Shown piece after piece: positions 33,491 to 41,967 of a stretch of DNA of 64,000 bases (position 1 is its first letter; each line of letters begins with the position of its first letter). A program made the position numbers and the translations under genes. The DNA lies in NCBI GenBank assembly GCA_943369295.1, contig CALRMU020000004.1:186001-250000 (forward strand). The letters are read 5' to 3'. This stretch comes from JAKRSE01 sp943369295. GTDB lineage: Bacteria > Armatimonadota > Fimbriimonadia > Fimbriimonadales > Fimbriimonadaceae. Under the pieces are notes generated by a model. The model searched no databases. It was given only the letters and a program-made list of their open reading frames with translations, and had not been told where the DNA came from.

Positions 33491-34142
33491 GAAAGAGTTC
33501 AATCGCCTGATCGAGCATGGGTTCGGTCAGGCGGCCTGTAAAGGTGTTCTGCTGGCTAGGGTGGTAGCTGCCGATCAGCAGGGGCCCTGAAGTCTGGCAC
33601 TTGGCCAGATGACTGAACTTCGGCATTGGCTTGACTGGCCATTGAGTCAGGGCCGCCTTCCAGGCAATTCCCCCTAAACAAAGTACTGCGCGCCACTCTT
33701 TCCAGGCTATCAGCTCTCTGAGATGGAATTCGCAGTTCGAGATTTCTTCTGGACTTGGCTTATTGTCTGGCGGTGCACAATGGGCCGCCGCCGTGATAAG
33801 GACTCCTTTCAGCTTCAGTCCATCGTTACTATGCAGGCTGCTTGGTTGGTTTGCTGCCCCGGCTTTGTGCAGAGCCCGATAAAGCCAATCACCGCTTCGG
33901 TCGCCTGTAAACATCCGACCTGTACGGTTGGCTCCGTGGGCTGCTGGCGCAAGCCCGAGGATCAAAAGGTCTGCTTCTGGATCGCCGAAATGAGGAACCG
34001 GCAGTCCCCAATAGCTTTCATCTTTGTGTGCCGCCTTTTTTTCTCTTGCCACTCTAAGACACCATTCTCTTAGCCGAGGACAGTCTTCACAGCTTGTGAC
34101 TCTTTGGTTCAAGAGTTCCAGTTTCTGCGCGTTGGGGGTCAT
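33474..34142 (-). CDS. Family 5 uracil-DNA glycosylase (UdgB-type)
   Basis: 222 residues. Family-5 motifs: GLAPAAHGANRTGRMFTGD (motif I without the catalytic Asp/Asn of family 1) and YHPSQQNTFTGRLTE with His194. Four Fe-S cluster Cys are at 18, 21, 122 and 137. The enzyme removes uracil and other deaminated bases from DNA. A single gene, divergent from the FmdB gene. Confidence 0.9.
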   Translation of the reverse strand: MTPNAQKLELLNQRVTSCEDCPRLREWCLRVAREKKAAHKDESYWGLPVPHFGDPEADLLILGLAPAAHGANRTGRMFTGDRSGDWLYRALHKAGAANQPSSLHSNDGLKLKGVLITAAAHCAPPDNKPSPEEISNCEFHLRELIAWKEWRAVLCLGGIAWKAALTQWPVKPMPKFSHLAKCQTSGPLLIGSYHPSQQNTFTGRLTEPMLDQAIELFLKAEC

Positions 34143-34165
34143 GTTAAGCGTATGATTCCAGAAAG

Positions 34166-34510
34166 ATGCCTATCTATGAGTACAGTGCCAGCCAGGGAGA
34201 GGGCTGTCCTCACTGTCACGACCGGTTTCAATGGCTGCAGCCAATTTCGCAGGATCCCTTGACCGGGTGCCCTGAATGCGGCGGTCCCGTTCAAAGAATC
34301 GTCAGCAAATCGAGCTTTAAAGTGGGGCAGAACGTTTCGGCAGATAAGGCTGCTCAGCACGGATTCAGCACCTTTAAAAAGGCGGGCAAGGGAACATGGG
34401 AAAAGGTCGCCGGCCCTGGCGTCGATGTGATTCAGGGGTCAGATGCTGAAATCAAGGCCGCCCAGGCTCCGATTAAGCAGAGCAAGGTCATCGACCTTGA
34501 TGCGCCATAG
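34166..34510 (+). CDS. FmdB-type zinc-ribbon protein
   Basis: 114 residues. N-terminal MPIYEYSASQGEGCPHCHD, then FQWLQPISQDPLTGCPECGGPVQRIVS: the CxxC...CxxC ribbon of the FmdB/CxxC_CXXC_SSSS family, with the usual YEY start. The C-terminal half is low-complexity and Lys/Ala-rich. A regulatory role has been suggested for family members but is not established. Confidence 0.85.
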   Translation: MPIYEYSASQGEGCPHCHDRFQWLQPISQDPLTGCPECGGPVQRIVSKSSFKVGQNVSADKAAQHGFSTFKKAGKGTWEKVAGPGVDVIQGSDAEIKAAQAPIKQSKVIDLDAP

Positions 34511-34755
34511 GGGGATGAAGAAGGACGAAGAATGATGAATGAAGAAAGATGAAGGCGATTTTGTATTCCGCCAGCCGAGACCTTCAATTTCAATCTTCTA
34601 TCTCCGATCCTCCTCCATCAGCCTCTCTCCTTGGTTCTCTCCCAATTTAGTCCCGCATTTGTCTTTACCCGTACATAGGCGGGTGGATCTGCCTCTTGAG
34701 AGTGGAACCCCTTTGATGCAGGCTCATGGCAGGGCTTGTTTCAAGGACGCCCAAA

Positions 34756-35124
34756 ATGAACCGCAAGAACAAAGGCTTTACTCTCGTCGAAATCATGATC
34801 GTGGTTTTGATCATCGGAATCCTGCTCGCAATCGCAATTCCAAACTTCATCAAGGCACGACAGAACAGCCGTCAGCAGACCATCGTCGCCAATCTCAAGC
34901 AGATTGAGAATGCCAAGGAGCAGTGTGCTATGGATAAGGGCCTTAGCAACGGCGGCACCACCGGCTGCGCCCAGGCTGACTTGACCAACGCTACCAATGG
35001 CTACATGAAGTCTTGGCCCGCTGGCCCTGTCACCGGAACCTACGTCGTCAACGCTGTTGGCACCGCACCCACCTTCCAGAGCAAGTCCTCTGATCAGTGG
35101 GCTGCCGATGCCTCTGGCCTCTAG
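34756..35124 (+). CDS. Major type IV pilin-like protein, tandem copy 1
   Basis: 122 residues. The class III-type leader MNRKNKG ends at the prepilin peptidase site G|FTLVE; mature residue 5 is Glu. A hydrophobic helix follows (IMIVVLIIGILLAIAIPNFI), then a short globular part with one Cys pair (EQCAMDKG and TTGCAQAD). It is nearly identical to the two genes downstream. ATG 34756 follows AAGGA by about 9 bases. The copy-specific residues are VTGTYV and QWAADASGL. It assembles into a pilus or pseudopilus. Confidence 0.9.
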   Translation: MNRKNKGFTLVEIMIVVLIIGILLAIAIPNFIKARQNSRQQTIVANLKQIENAKEQCAMDKGLSNGGTTGCAQADLTNATNGYMKSWPAGPVTGTYVVNAVGTAPTFQSKSSDQWAADASGL

Positions 35125-35155
35125 TTTTTTCAATCGCCTGTAAGGCTGTGTGTGT

Positions 35156-35189
35156 AAGGCGGCTCGGAGAGAAATCTCCGGGCCGCCTT
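35156..35189 (+). terminator. Hairpin after pilin copy 1
   Basis: AAGGCGGC and CGGAGA on the left pair with TCTCCG and GCCGCCTT on the right around GAAA. There is no T-run, so it may stabilise the mRNA or attenuate rather than terminate. Confidence 0.6.
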
Positions 35190-35336
35190 GGCATTTGAAG
35201 AAGCGAATACTTCGATCTACAGAAAACTGATGAATTGATGAAGGAAGCAAGCGTTTACAGGTAATCCTGCATGCCATTCAAAAGAGCTTCTGCGGAAAGA
35301 TCAAACAGCGGGCCAGGGCAATGGCTCAACACGACA

Positions 35337-35714
35337 ATGTCTAATTCACTTCGAAAGAACAAGGGCTTTACCTTGGTCGAAATCATGATCGTGGTTTTGA
35401 TCATCGGAATTTTGCTCGCAATCGCAATTCCCAACTTCATCAAGGCGCGACAGAACAGCCGTCAGCAGACGATTGTAGCTAACCTTAAGCAGATCGAGAA
35501 TGCCAAGGAGCAGTGCGCCATGGATAAGGGCCTGAGCAATGGCGGAACCACTGGCTGCGCCCAGGCTGACTTGACTAACGCTACCAATGGCTACATGAAG
35601 TCTTGGCCCGCCGGTCCTGTCTCTGGCACCTACGTCGTCAACGCTGTTGGCACCGCACCCACTTTCCAGAGCAAGACCTCTGATCAGTGGAGATCCGACG
35701 CCAGCGGACTCTAA
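35337..35714 (+). CDS. Major type IV pilin-like protein, tandem copy 2
   Basis: 125 residues. Leader MSNSLRKNKG then G|FTLVE. It differs from copy 1 mainly at VSGTYV and TSDQWRSDASGL. The sequence GGCCAGGGCAATGGC (35311-35325) lies 11 bases before the ATG, and an identical copy with the same spacing precedes gene 3, so that ATG is well supported. A perfect terminator follows. Confidence 0.9.
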   Translation: MSNSLRKNKGFTLVEIMIVVLIIGILLAIAIPNFIKARQNSRQQTIVANLKQIENAKEQCAMDKGLSNGGTTGCAQADLTNATNGYMKSWPAGPVSGTYVVNAVGTAPTFQSKTSDQWRSDASGL

Positions 35715-35746
35715 GCAGACTAGAGATTCGAATCGCAAATGAGCGG

Positions 35747-35776
35747 GGCCCAGAAGTAATACTTCTGGGCCTTTTT
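35747..35776 (+). terminator. Terminator of pilin copy 2
   Basis: GGCCCAGAAGT pairs perfectly with ACTTCTGGGCC around AAT, followed by TTTTT. Confidence 0.95.
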
Positions 35777-35947
35777 ATTGACCAAGAAGCTCTTTTCAAC
35801 ACGGAAATAGATTGATTTCTGGCGAAAATCTGAATTCTTTCCGAAGATCATGGGTGAAGAAGGCTCTTCCGGCAAAGATACGAGGGATCGGGTTTCGAGC
35901 CAGTGGAAAAAAAAACCTGCAGGCCAGGGCAATGGCCTGAATTGAGG

Positions 35948-36325
35948 ATGTCTACAATGAACCGCAAGAATAAGGGCTTTACGCTCGTCGAAATCATGAT
36001 CGTGGTCCTGATCATCGGAATCCTGCTCGCAATCGCAATTCCGAACTTTATCAAGGCCAGGCAGAACAGCCGCCAGCAGACGATCATCGCTAACCTTAAG
36101 CAGATCGAGAACGCCAAAGAGCAGTGCGCCATGGATAAGGGCCTCAGCAATGGCGGAACCACTGGCTGCGCCCAGGCTGACCTGACCAACGCTACCAACG
36201 GCTACATGAAGTCTTGGCCCGCTGGTCCTGTCGCTGGCACCTACGTCGTCAACGCTGTTGGCACCGCACCCACTTTCCAGAGCAAGTCCTCTGATCAGTG
36301 GGCTTCCGATGCATCTGGCCTCTAA
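35948..36325 (+). CDS. Major type IV pilin-like protein, tandem copy 3
   Basis: 125 residues from ATG 35948, leader MSTMNRKNKG, then G|FTLVE. Variable residues are TIIANL, VAGTYV and QWASDASGL. The ATG at 35948 is chosen over 35957 because it lies 11 bases from the same GGCCAGGGCAATGGC block (35922-35936) that precedes copy 2, and gives an equal-length protein. Confidence 0.9.
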   Translation: MSTMNRKNKGFTLVEIMIVVLIIGILLAIAIPNFIKARQNSRQQTIIANLKQIENAKEQCAMDKGLSNGGTTGCAQADLTNATNGYMKSWPAGPVAGTYVVNAVGTAPTFQSKSSDQWASDASGL

Positions 36326-36350
36326 GTCAGCATCAGCCTCAAATGGAACA

Positions 36351-36390
36351 GGTGGTTCGGGTGGCAGCCCGGACCGCCTCTTTTCTTTTC
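36351..36390 (+). terminator. Terminator of pilin copy 3
   Basis: GGTGGTTCGGG pairs with CCCGGACCGCC (two G-U pairs) around TGGCAG, followed by a T-rich run. This separates the major pilins from the minor pilin genes. Confidence 0.85.
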
Positions 36391-36615
36391 TGACCCATCC
36401 AGAACCGGCCCAAGAAAATCTCGCCAAGCCTGAAAGCCCGCGATCGATGTTCCGACAATCATAGGGAGACTGCCAGGCAATGCTGCTTGTGGTGAACCGT
36501 GTCTGGTGCGGAACAACCCAGGGAGAGCAGCCCTGTCAGTCCGAAGTTTTGGGCACAAGTCTCAATCTTGGCTTGATGTCAGCAAGGGGCATGAATCGTG
36601 CAGGAAAGAATCTCA

Positions 36616-37068
36616 ATGAGAAGAAGGCGTAAGATCAGCGGCCACTTGCTGGCTGAGGCGATGATGGCGATCATGATGCTCGCTGTCTGTGCGCTCATTT
36701 TCACGGCGACCCTGCCGGCCGCTCACAACAGCCGAGCGAAGGCAGACAATTTCAACATCGCCACTTCGCTTGCATCGAAGATGCTGGAAGAGGTCCGGAA
36801 TATTGGCTACACCAACGCGACTGCCACTCAGCTGGCAGCAAGTGGACTGATTGACAGCGCCACTCCGGTAGCCACAAACACCTTCAGCTTTACCAATGTT
36901 GATGCGGGCATTGTCGATAGCCCAGCAAGCACCTTGACCAGCGGAGTGGGCCGACTTGTTGTCGAGCAGCTGGCCATTGATTTAAGGCGGGTAACCGCCA
37001 CAGTCACCTGGACTGAGAAGGGCCAGACCAAGACAGTTTCACTCGCCACTTTGCTGGCAAACGTTTGA
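36616..37068 (+). CDS. PilV/GspI-like minor pseudopilin
   Basis: 150 residues: basic leader MRRRRKISG, prepilin cleavage site G|HLLAE (Glu at +5), hydrophobic helix AMMAIMMLAVCALIFTATLP, then a small globular domain. Minor pseudopilins form the tip complex that primes pilus assembly. ATG 36616 follows AGGAAAG by 8 bases; a GTG at 36598 is the alternative. It is the first of three minor-pilin genes in a row. Confidence 0.8.
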   Translation: MRRRRKISGHLLAEAMMAIMMLAVCALIFTATLPAAHNSRAKADNFNIATSLASKMLEEVRNIGYTNATATQLAASGLIDSATPVATNTFSFTNVDAGIVDSPASTLTSGVGRLVVEQLAIDLRRVTATVTWTEKGQTKTVSLATLLANV

Positions 37069-37076
37069 GGCAGACC

Positions 37077-37646
37077 ATGAGAACCTTAGTCAAAAGAAAA
37101 ACCTTTGGCGGATCGATGGTCGAAGTGTCCGTCGCCGCTGTGGTCGGCACGATGGTGCTTGGCACAGCCTTGACCCTTTTTATTGCCGGTGCCGGCATGT
37201 GGGTCAGGGGTTCAGAAATGGTGGAAGCCGAAACACAAAGTCGGCAGGCCGTTCGAGTTATCTCCGACCAGCTCAGACAGGCCATGGTCGTGACCATTGA
37301 AACAGGCGGCCAGGGAGTCACTTATCGTCTCCCAACTCGAAACCCGACCACAGGTGTCTTCAACGTGCCCGCAGTCTGGGATGGAGTCAACAGAAGGATG
37401 TTCCATCAGAGCGGGAACATCATCCTGCAGGAAGGCACCGCTACTCGCGTTATCTGCCGAAACGTGGTTCTGCAGGATCCTGACAACGGCAATGCCAATT
37501 ACACGATTTTTTCTGGCCCTCCAGTTGCTCTCATCAGAGAAGTGACTGTTCGAATTGTCACAAGAAGAACAAGGCAGGGCACGAGCTATTTGGGACGAAA
37601 GAGGGAGACGGTTTACCTAAGAAACATTCCGAAGCTCACCCAGTGA
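37077..37646 (+). CDS. PilW/GspJ-like minor pseudopilin
   Basis: 189 residues. Leader MRTLVKRKTFGG, cleavage site G|SMVEV with Glu at +4/+5, then SVAAVVGTMVLGTALTLFIAG. Members of this class have Arg/Gln-rich SRQAVRVISDQLRQAM just after the helix, as here. ATG 37077 is preceded by GAGG; a TTG at 37065 would overlap the previous gene. It is followed after 13 bp by the large PilX-like gene. Confidence 0.8.
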   Translation: MRTLVKRKTFGGSMVEVSVAAVVGTMVLGTALTLFIAGAGMWVRGSEMVEAETQSRQAVRVISDQLRQAMVVTIETGGQGVTYRLPTRNPTTGVFNVPAVWDGVNRRMFHQSGNIILQEGTATRVICRNVVLQDPDNGNANYTIFSGPPVALIREVTVRIVTRRTRQGTSYLGRKRETVYLRNIPKLTQ

Positions 37647-37659
37647 AAAGAGGAAACCT

Positions 37660-39621
37660 ATGAAGTCCATTCGCATTGTTAAGCGCAGACAAAGGGGATC
37701 TGCCTTGGTCACAACCTTTATGGTTATGGCCCTTTTGGCTTTGGGAGCGGTTGTCTATGTTGACTACGCCACCCAGACCATGAGGGAATCTCGCCGGAGC
37801 ACCGAAGACGTTCGAACCACGAACCTCTGCGAAGCGGGAGTCCAGGCCATGCTGCGCGTCATCTGGCGCGAATTCAAGCAGGATCAGCATTTCGAAGACC
37901 TTGATCCTGTTTTTAACGGTGCCACGGCTGCCCTGCCTAAGGGGAGCCGCGCTGACCAATTGGGTCCGGTAAACGGCCGCTGGGTGGCAGGAGTCGTTGG
38001 CTGGGTTCAGCAGGATGCCTACACTCGCTTGGTCACGATTCGAAGCGTTGGCTTTATCGATGATGACAACGATGGTGTTTTGGACGAAGGCGAAGCCAGA
38101 AAGACCATCGATGTTGCCTGCGTTTTCTCCCTGCTCAGAAGCCGAGTGTTTGACTACACCTACTTTGTCAACAACTATGGCTGGATGTACGGATTCAATG
38201 AAACCAACCTCATTGTCAACGGTGACATGCGTGCCAACGGCAATTTCGATTTCACGGGTGGATCGCCAGTCGTCAATGGCACTGTCGTTGCGGCCGAAAA
38301 TAACAAGCTGGATCCTCCTGCTGCGGGAATCATCAACAGTCAGCCTGTGAAGTGGGCTGACAACACCTATTCAGCCAATCAAGGCGGCACGGTCGGCATG
38401 CCGACTCGATGGAGGCAGGTCTATGCTTCAGGCCGACATGGTGCCATTGGCAGCACCGAGTGGAACAAGTGGAGAGACCTCGTTTTCAACTCTAACGCAA
38501 CCATTCAGGGAGGCCGCCCCTTTGGCGCTACCCTGGAATCTGCGACTGGCATCAGGGCGTGGAGCAGGACTTCGGGATCTGCGACACCAACTGAGACTCT
38601 GCTCGACCAAACCCAGACCTCTGAACTGGTCATGCCGGACTTGAGCGACATCAGCCGGTACCAGACATTGAGCCAGAACTACGTTGACAATAAGGCCACC
38701 TTTGGCGATGGCACAGCCAACCCCAACTTCGGTCAAGGCGCCAGCGTCGAAGTTTGGAACTCAAGCCTTAACAGGTATGTCCGCTTGGATACCAACGGAG
38801 TCATTAGTGGATCGGCTGTTCTCGTCGGTACTGATGCCAGACCGATCAGAATCAGGGGGCCAGTCACAGTTCTTCAGGATGTTGTGATCAAGGGTACCGT
38901 GCAGGGACAAGGCACGATTTACACTGGAAGAAACGTTCATGTTGTTGGGTCGATTAGATACAGCAATCCACCTAACTTCCAGGGCACCAACCCCCAGGCG
39001 ATTGAGAATGCGGCTGAAAAGGCTGATCTTTTGGCACTAGCTGCGAGAGGATCTGTGCTTATGGGCAACCCTAACTCCTATAGCGATCCTTTTCCTCTTT
39101 ACTACATGAGGCCCCCATTCACCAAGGGCCGCTACGACGACAACGGAAACTACATTCCTCCCTTCAACGGAATGGAGTTTGACGGCACGGGACGAAGGCG
39201 GTATCAAAGCGTTGTTCCAGACGCGACGATCAACTCACTCTCAGAAGGTGTCAACCAGATTGACGCCATCATGTACACGAACAACGTGGGCGGCGGACAG
39301 CTTGGCCAGGGCGGATCGGGTGTGACTATCAACGGAACGCTCATTTCGAAAGAAGAAGCGATGATTGTCTATTCACTGCCCCTAAGGCTCAATTACGACA
39401 ACCGAATCAAGGAAAGGTCTGCCACAAGCCGACCCCTTATTGATATTGAGCTTCCGCGGTCACCTGGCCTCTTGAGATCAACTTGGCAGGAATGGGGATA
39501 CAGCCGCCAGTCAAGTGCTGTTAACGTGGGTGGAACCAACAACGGTGTCGGAACCGGCCGAGGCCTCGGCCTCGGATCGATGCCTGTTATCGGCCCACTT
39601 TTGGAAGGCTTGGGACTGTAA
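37660..39621 (+). CDS. Large PilX-like minor pilin/adhesin with an EF-hand-like loop
   Basis: 653 residues. N-terminus KRRQRGSALVTTFMVMALLA is PilX-like (RGSAL...), with one transmembrane helix. A calcium-binding-type loop DDDNDGVLDEGE is at 134-145. The large C-terminal part has repeated beta-helix-like strands (VNGDMRANGNF, IRIRGPVTVLQDVVIKGT, VNGTLISKEEA), similar in style to DUF4900 proteins. It is far larger than a usual PilX (about 200), so it may combine pilin and adhesin roles. It ends in Gly-rich GLGLGSMPVIGPLLEGLGL. Confidence 0.75.
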   Translation: MKSIRIVKRRQRGSALVTTFMVMALLALGAVVYVDYATQTMRESRRSTEDVRTTNLCEAGVQAMLRVIWREFKQDQHFEDLDPVFNGATAALPKGSRADQLGPVNGRWVAGVVGWVQQDAYTRLVTIRSVGFIDDDNDGVLDEGEARKTIDVACVFSLLRSRVFDYTYFVNNYGWMYGFNETNLIVNGDMRANGNFDFTGGSPVVNGTVVAAENNKLDPPAAGIINSQPVKWADNTYSANQGGTVGMPTRWRQVYASGRHGAIGSTEWNKWRDLVFNSNATIQGGRPFGATLESATGIRAWSRTSGSATPTETLLDQTQTSELVMPDLSDISRYQTLSQNYVDNKATFGDGTANPNFGQGASVEVWNSSLNRYVRLDTNGVISGSAVLVGTDARPIRIRGPVTVLQDVVIKGTVQGQGTIYTGRNVHVVGSIRYSNPPNFQGTNPQAIENAAEKADLLALAARGSVLMGNPNSYSDPFPLYYMRPPFTKGRYDDNGNYIPPFNGMEFDGTGRRRYQSVVPDATINSLSEGVNQIDAIMYTNNVGGGQLGQGGSGVTINGTLISKEEAMIVYSLPLRLNYDNRIKERSATSRPLIDIELPRSPGLLRSTWQEWGYSRQSSAVNVGGTNNGVGTGRGLGLGSMPVIGPLLEGLGL

Positions 39622-39641
39622 TCACTTAAGAAGGAGAAGAC

Positions 39642-40097
39642 ATGAATATCACAAATGCAAAAATGAGATCTGTCCTGGCTGCCTTCTTGGCTGTCACGGC
39701 CGCGGCCTCTTTTGGGTTCATTCCTGAGAAGCCACCTGGGTTCAAGCCTCAACCAGAGCAGACACAGGAGCAGCTTTCCAGCCAGCAGGCACTCAACGGA
39801 GCTACTCCGGTCGTTGGAAGCGTGGAACTCTCTGGCAGAAAGACTGCGAAAGAAGAGCCAGGCAAGGCAGATGCCAAGGCTTCATCTGCACTCACTGTCA
39901 TGGCCGACCCCAAGAAGGCCTTTGACACCCTGAGGCAGGTGGAGGTTGAGAAGCAGATGGCCGCAACAAAGCCGGTGAGAAACTTCATCTGGGCCGGGGT
40001 TGTTATTCTGCTCGGCTTGGGCTTGGCTTTTGTCATCAAGTTCCTTGCCGATAAGAGCATGCCTCAGCTGCCTGCAAAGAAAGGCGTTCGCTGGTAG
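39642..40097 (+). CDS. Membrane protein of unknown function at the pilus locus
   Basis: 151 residues: signal peptide (VLAAFLAVTAAASFGF), a Gln/Pro-rich stretch, a Lys/Ala-rich region and one C-terminal transmembrane helix (FIWAGVVILLGLGLAFVIKFL) with a basic end. I do not recognise a family. It follows the PilX-like gene by 20 bp with a Shine-Dalgarno AAGGAGAAG and precedes a terminator, so it is the last gene of the minor-pilin operon. Confidence 0.7.
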   Translation: MNITNAKMRSVLAAFLAVTAAASFGFIPEKPPGFKPQPEQTQEQLSSQQALNGATPVVGSVELSGRKTAKEEPGKADAKASSALTVMADPKKAFDTLRQVEVEKQMAATKPVRNFIWAGVVILLGLGLAFVIKFLADKSMPQLPAKKGVRW

Positions 40098-40116
40098 CCG
40101 CCCCCGAATCACGCTG

Positions 40117-40156
40117 CAGCCTCGTGGCAGAAGTTCTGCTGCGAGGCTGTTTCGTT
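40117..40156 (+). terminator. Terminator of the minor-pilin operon
   Basis: CAGCCTCG and GCAGAA on the left pair with TTCTGC and CGAGGCTG on the right (two mismatched bases), followed by TTTCGTT. Confidence 0.75.
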
Positions 40157-40223
40157 CTCGCCTATCATTTCCAGTCAACCTATCAGGCATAGGGGGCAAC
40201 GGGGAGAGGCAAAAAAGCGTAGC

Positions 40224-40934
40224 ATGGCTTTGGTGCAGACGCTCACTTCGTCTCTGAAGCTCGTTTTGGGTCGCAAAGATCTGAGGCCTTACCTGTGGAA
40301 GCCACTCTTCATTTCGGTGGCGGCCTTTATCATCAGTGTTTTGGCCACAACTGCCATCCTAACCGTCGCCTTTTCAGCTTGGCTCGGGCCCTGGGGCTAC
40401 ATGGCCGGAGTGGTGGCTTTTATTGCCGCAGTACTCTTCAGTGGTCCAATCTTTCTGGCTCTTTCCAGCATCGTTTCCTCCTTCCATTGGGATCCGCTTG
40501 GCAGAAAAGTTGAGGAGATCTGCGGTCAGCCGACCGACTTTATCGGTTTGACCAAAGGCCAGTTTATGGTGGATACAGCTCTGCGAATCGCTTTTGCAGT
40601 CTTTATGCTGGTCTTCATCGTGATCCTGACCTTCACTCCCCTTATCTGGGTGGGATGGATTCTCTCAGGCATTCTGGCGTTTAACGATTTCACAGGTGTG
40701 CCTTATCAAAGGCGCGGCCACATCATGCCAGGGACTTTGTTTATGGCCTTCAAGAAGAAAGGAGCTCTGCCTTTGCTTGGCGCGTGCATTGTTCTTTCGG
40801 CACTGCCCTTCGTGATGCTGCTTCTGCACCCGGTTATGGCATGCGCAAGAACGCTGATTGTGAGCGAGGCTAAAATCCCGGCTGAGCAGCTGCCTCAAGG
40901 GCAGAAGGCTCAGGGGAATCGAAAAGCAGATTAA
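40224..40934 (+). CDS. EI24/CysZ-like membrane protein
   Basis: 236 residues with four or five transmembrane segments (about 27-55, 56-85, 118-145, 185-205). The family pattern is visible in YLWKPLFISVAAFIISV, then PLGRKVEEICG and the conserved PGTLFMAFKKKGALPLLG. CysZ members are sulfate transporters; EI24-domain proteins in other groups have no known substrate. It overlaps the convergent gene by 65 bp. Confidence 0.8.
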   Translation: MALVQTLTSSLKLVLGRKDLRPYLWKPLFISVAAFIISVLATTAILTVAFSAWLGPWGYMAGVVAFIAAVLFSGPIFLALSSIVSSFHWDPLGRKVEEICGQPTDFIGLTKGQFMVDTALRIAFAVFMLVFIVILTFTPLIWVGWILSGILAFNDFTGVPYQRRGHIMPGTLFMAFKKKGALPLLGACIVLSALPFVMLLLHPVMACARTLIVSEAKIPAEQLPQGQKAQGNRKAD

Positions 40935-41772
40935 CGAGCGACACGAATTTCTTCTCGGCTTTCAGAGCTGCAGAGAGGGTCAATCCGAGAGTTGAGTCCA
41001 GTCCGACTTTCTCAGCGTCTCTCCCCATGTTGTAAATGCTGACTCCATCTGCGGCACTTAAGCTGGCAAGCTGGGAGGCGTGAAAGACTGAGTCAAGATC
41101 TTTCATGCTGACATTGAAAGTCATCTTTCGTCGAATTGCCAGATGCGACAGTCTTTCTGCAAGCGGTGCGAGAGGCGCAGGTGATCTTCTTGAACGAGTC
41201 AAGACATCCTTGACTGCCTTTTGCTGATCAGGATTGAGGCTCTGCCATTGGCTGGCGATTCTTCTCAAGCTGCCGATCTGCACAAGAGCGCTCTGCTGAA
41301 TCGTCGTGACTCCCGAATACTTGGAAACATCCGCAACTGCCACTATTTGGGCATGGGCGAAACAGTAGTCGTAGGCTGACCCTTTTCTGTAGGCGTCCAT
41401 GGCCTTTACGTGAAGTCCATTGATCAAGATCTGTCTGGCTTCAATGATCTGGCTTTTGACGCCACTTGAACCCTGGTCCTCCATAGACCCTGGGAGAACG
41501 TCAACGAGTTCTTCTCTGTCCTGACCAGAAAACCAGCTGCTGACAGCCTGGTCAACAAGTTTTTTGTAGCGTGGCTCATGGGGGTCAATGCTTCGAATTG
41601 ACGAAGCGATTGCCATGGGCTGCTGATAGGCAAGCAGGGCCAGGTTTTCTTTGGGAGAGTACGACTCAAATTCCCAAGTATTGATCTGTGTGCGGCCCAC
41701 GATGCCCATCACCCCTAAGAGAAGAACCGGGGCGCTGGCCATGAGGGACCACAGAATGACTCCTCCCCTCAT
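40870..41772 (-). CDS. Membrane-anchored protein of unknown function
   Basis: 300 residues with one N-terminal membrane anchor (LMASAPVLLLGVMGIVG). The rest is helical and probably periplasmic. There are no metal or catalytic motifs, and I do not recognise a family. The 3' end overlaps the EI24 gene by 65 bp in the opposite direction. The coding signal of both is good, so the overlap seems real. Confidence 0.65.
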   Translation of the reverse strand: MRGGVILWSLMASAPVLLLGVMGIVGRTQINTWEFESYSPKENLALLAYQQPMAIASSIRSIDPHEPRYKKLVDQAVSSWFSGQDREELVDVLPGSMEDQGSSGVKSQIIEARQILINGLHVKAMDAYRKGSAYDYCFAHAQIVAVADVSKYSGVTTIQQSALVQIGSLRRIASQWQSLNPDQQKAVKDVLTRSRRSPAPLAPLAERLSHLAIRRKMTFNVSMKDLDSVFHASQLASLSAADGVSIYNMGRDAEKVGLDSTLGLTLSAALKAEKKFVSLVNLLFDSPEPSALEAAAQPGF

Positions 41773-41791
41773 GTATCAATTGTCGGCATTC

Positions 41792-41814
41792 CTGAAGAAA
41801 ATTCTTCAGTTTTT
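41792..41814. promoter_or_regulatory. Perfect inverted repeat followed by T5
   Basis: CTGAAGAA (41792-41799), AA, TTCTTCAG (41802-41809), TTTTT. It sits just upstream of the leftward gene start. On the + strand it has the form of a terminator but no + strand gene ends here, so it may instead be an operator or block read-through toward the sigma factor gene. Confidence 0.4.
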
Positions 41815-41920
41815 GTCACGCGTGCCTCTGGTCGTTCCCTGATCAGGCCCCGCAGGGGGCCAAAAACCCCGGATTTGGGACTGATGGAACAAGATTCTTG
41901 GGATAAATGAACCTGAGATT

Positions 41921-41960
41921 AAAATTCTTAAGGTTCAGTCCTATTGATCTTAAGAATTTT
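41921..41960 (+). promoter_or_regulatory. Inverted repeat upstream of the sigma-factor gene
   Basis: AAAATTCTTAAG (41921-41932) and CTTAAGAATTTT (41949-41960) are perfect 12-bp arms around 16 bases. The right arm ends 7 bp before ATG 41968. As DNA it would suit a dimeric regulator; as RNA it would form a hairpin near the ribosome binding site. Confidence 0.6.
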
Positions 41961-41967
41961 GAATACA

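Noticed and set aside
34539..34907. A 122-codon frame overlapping pilin copy 1
   Set aside because: It runs in a different frame through the conserved pilin sequence; only the pilin frame has a prepilin leader.
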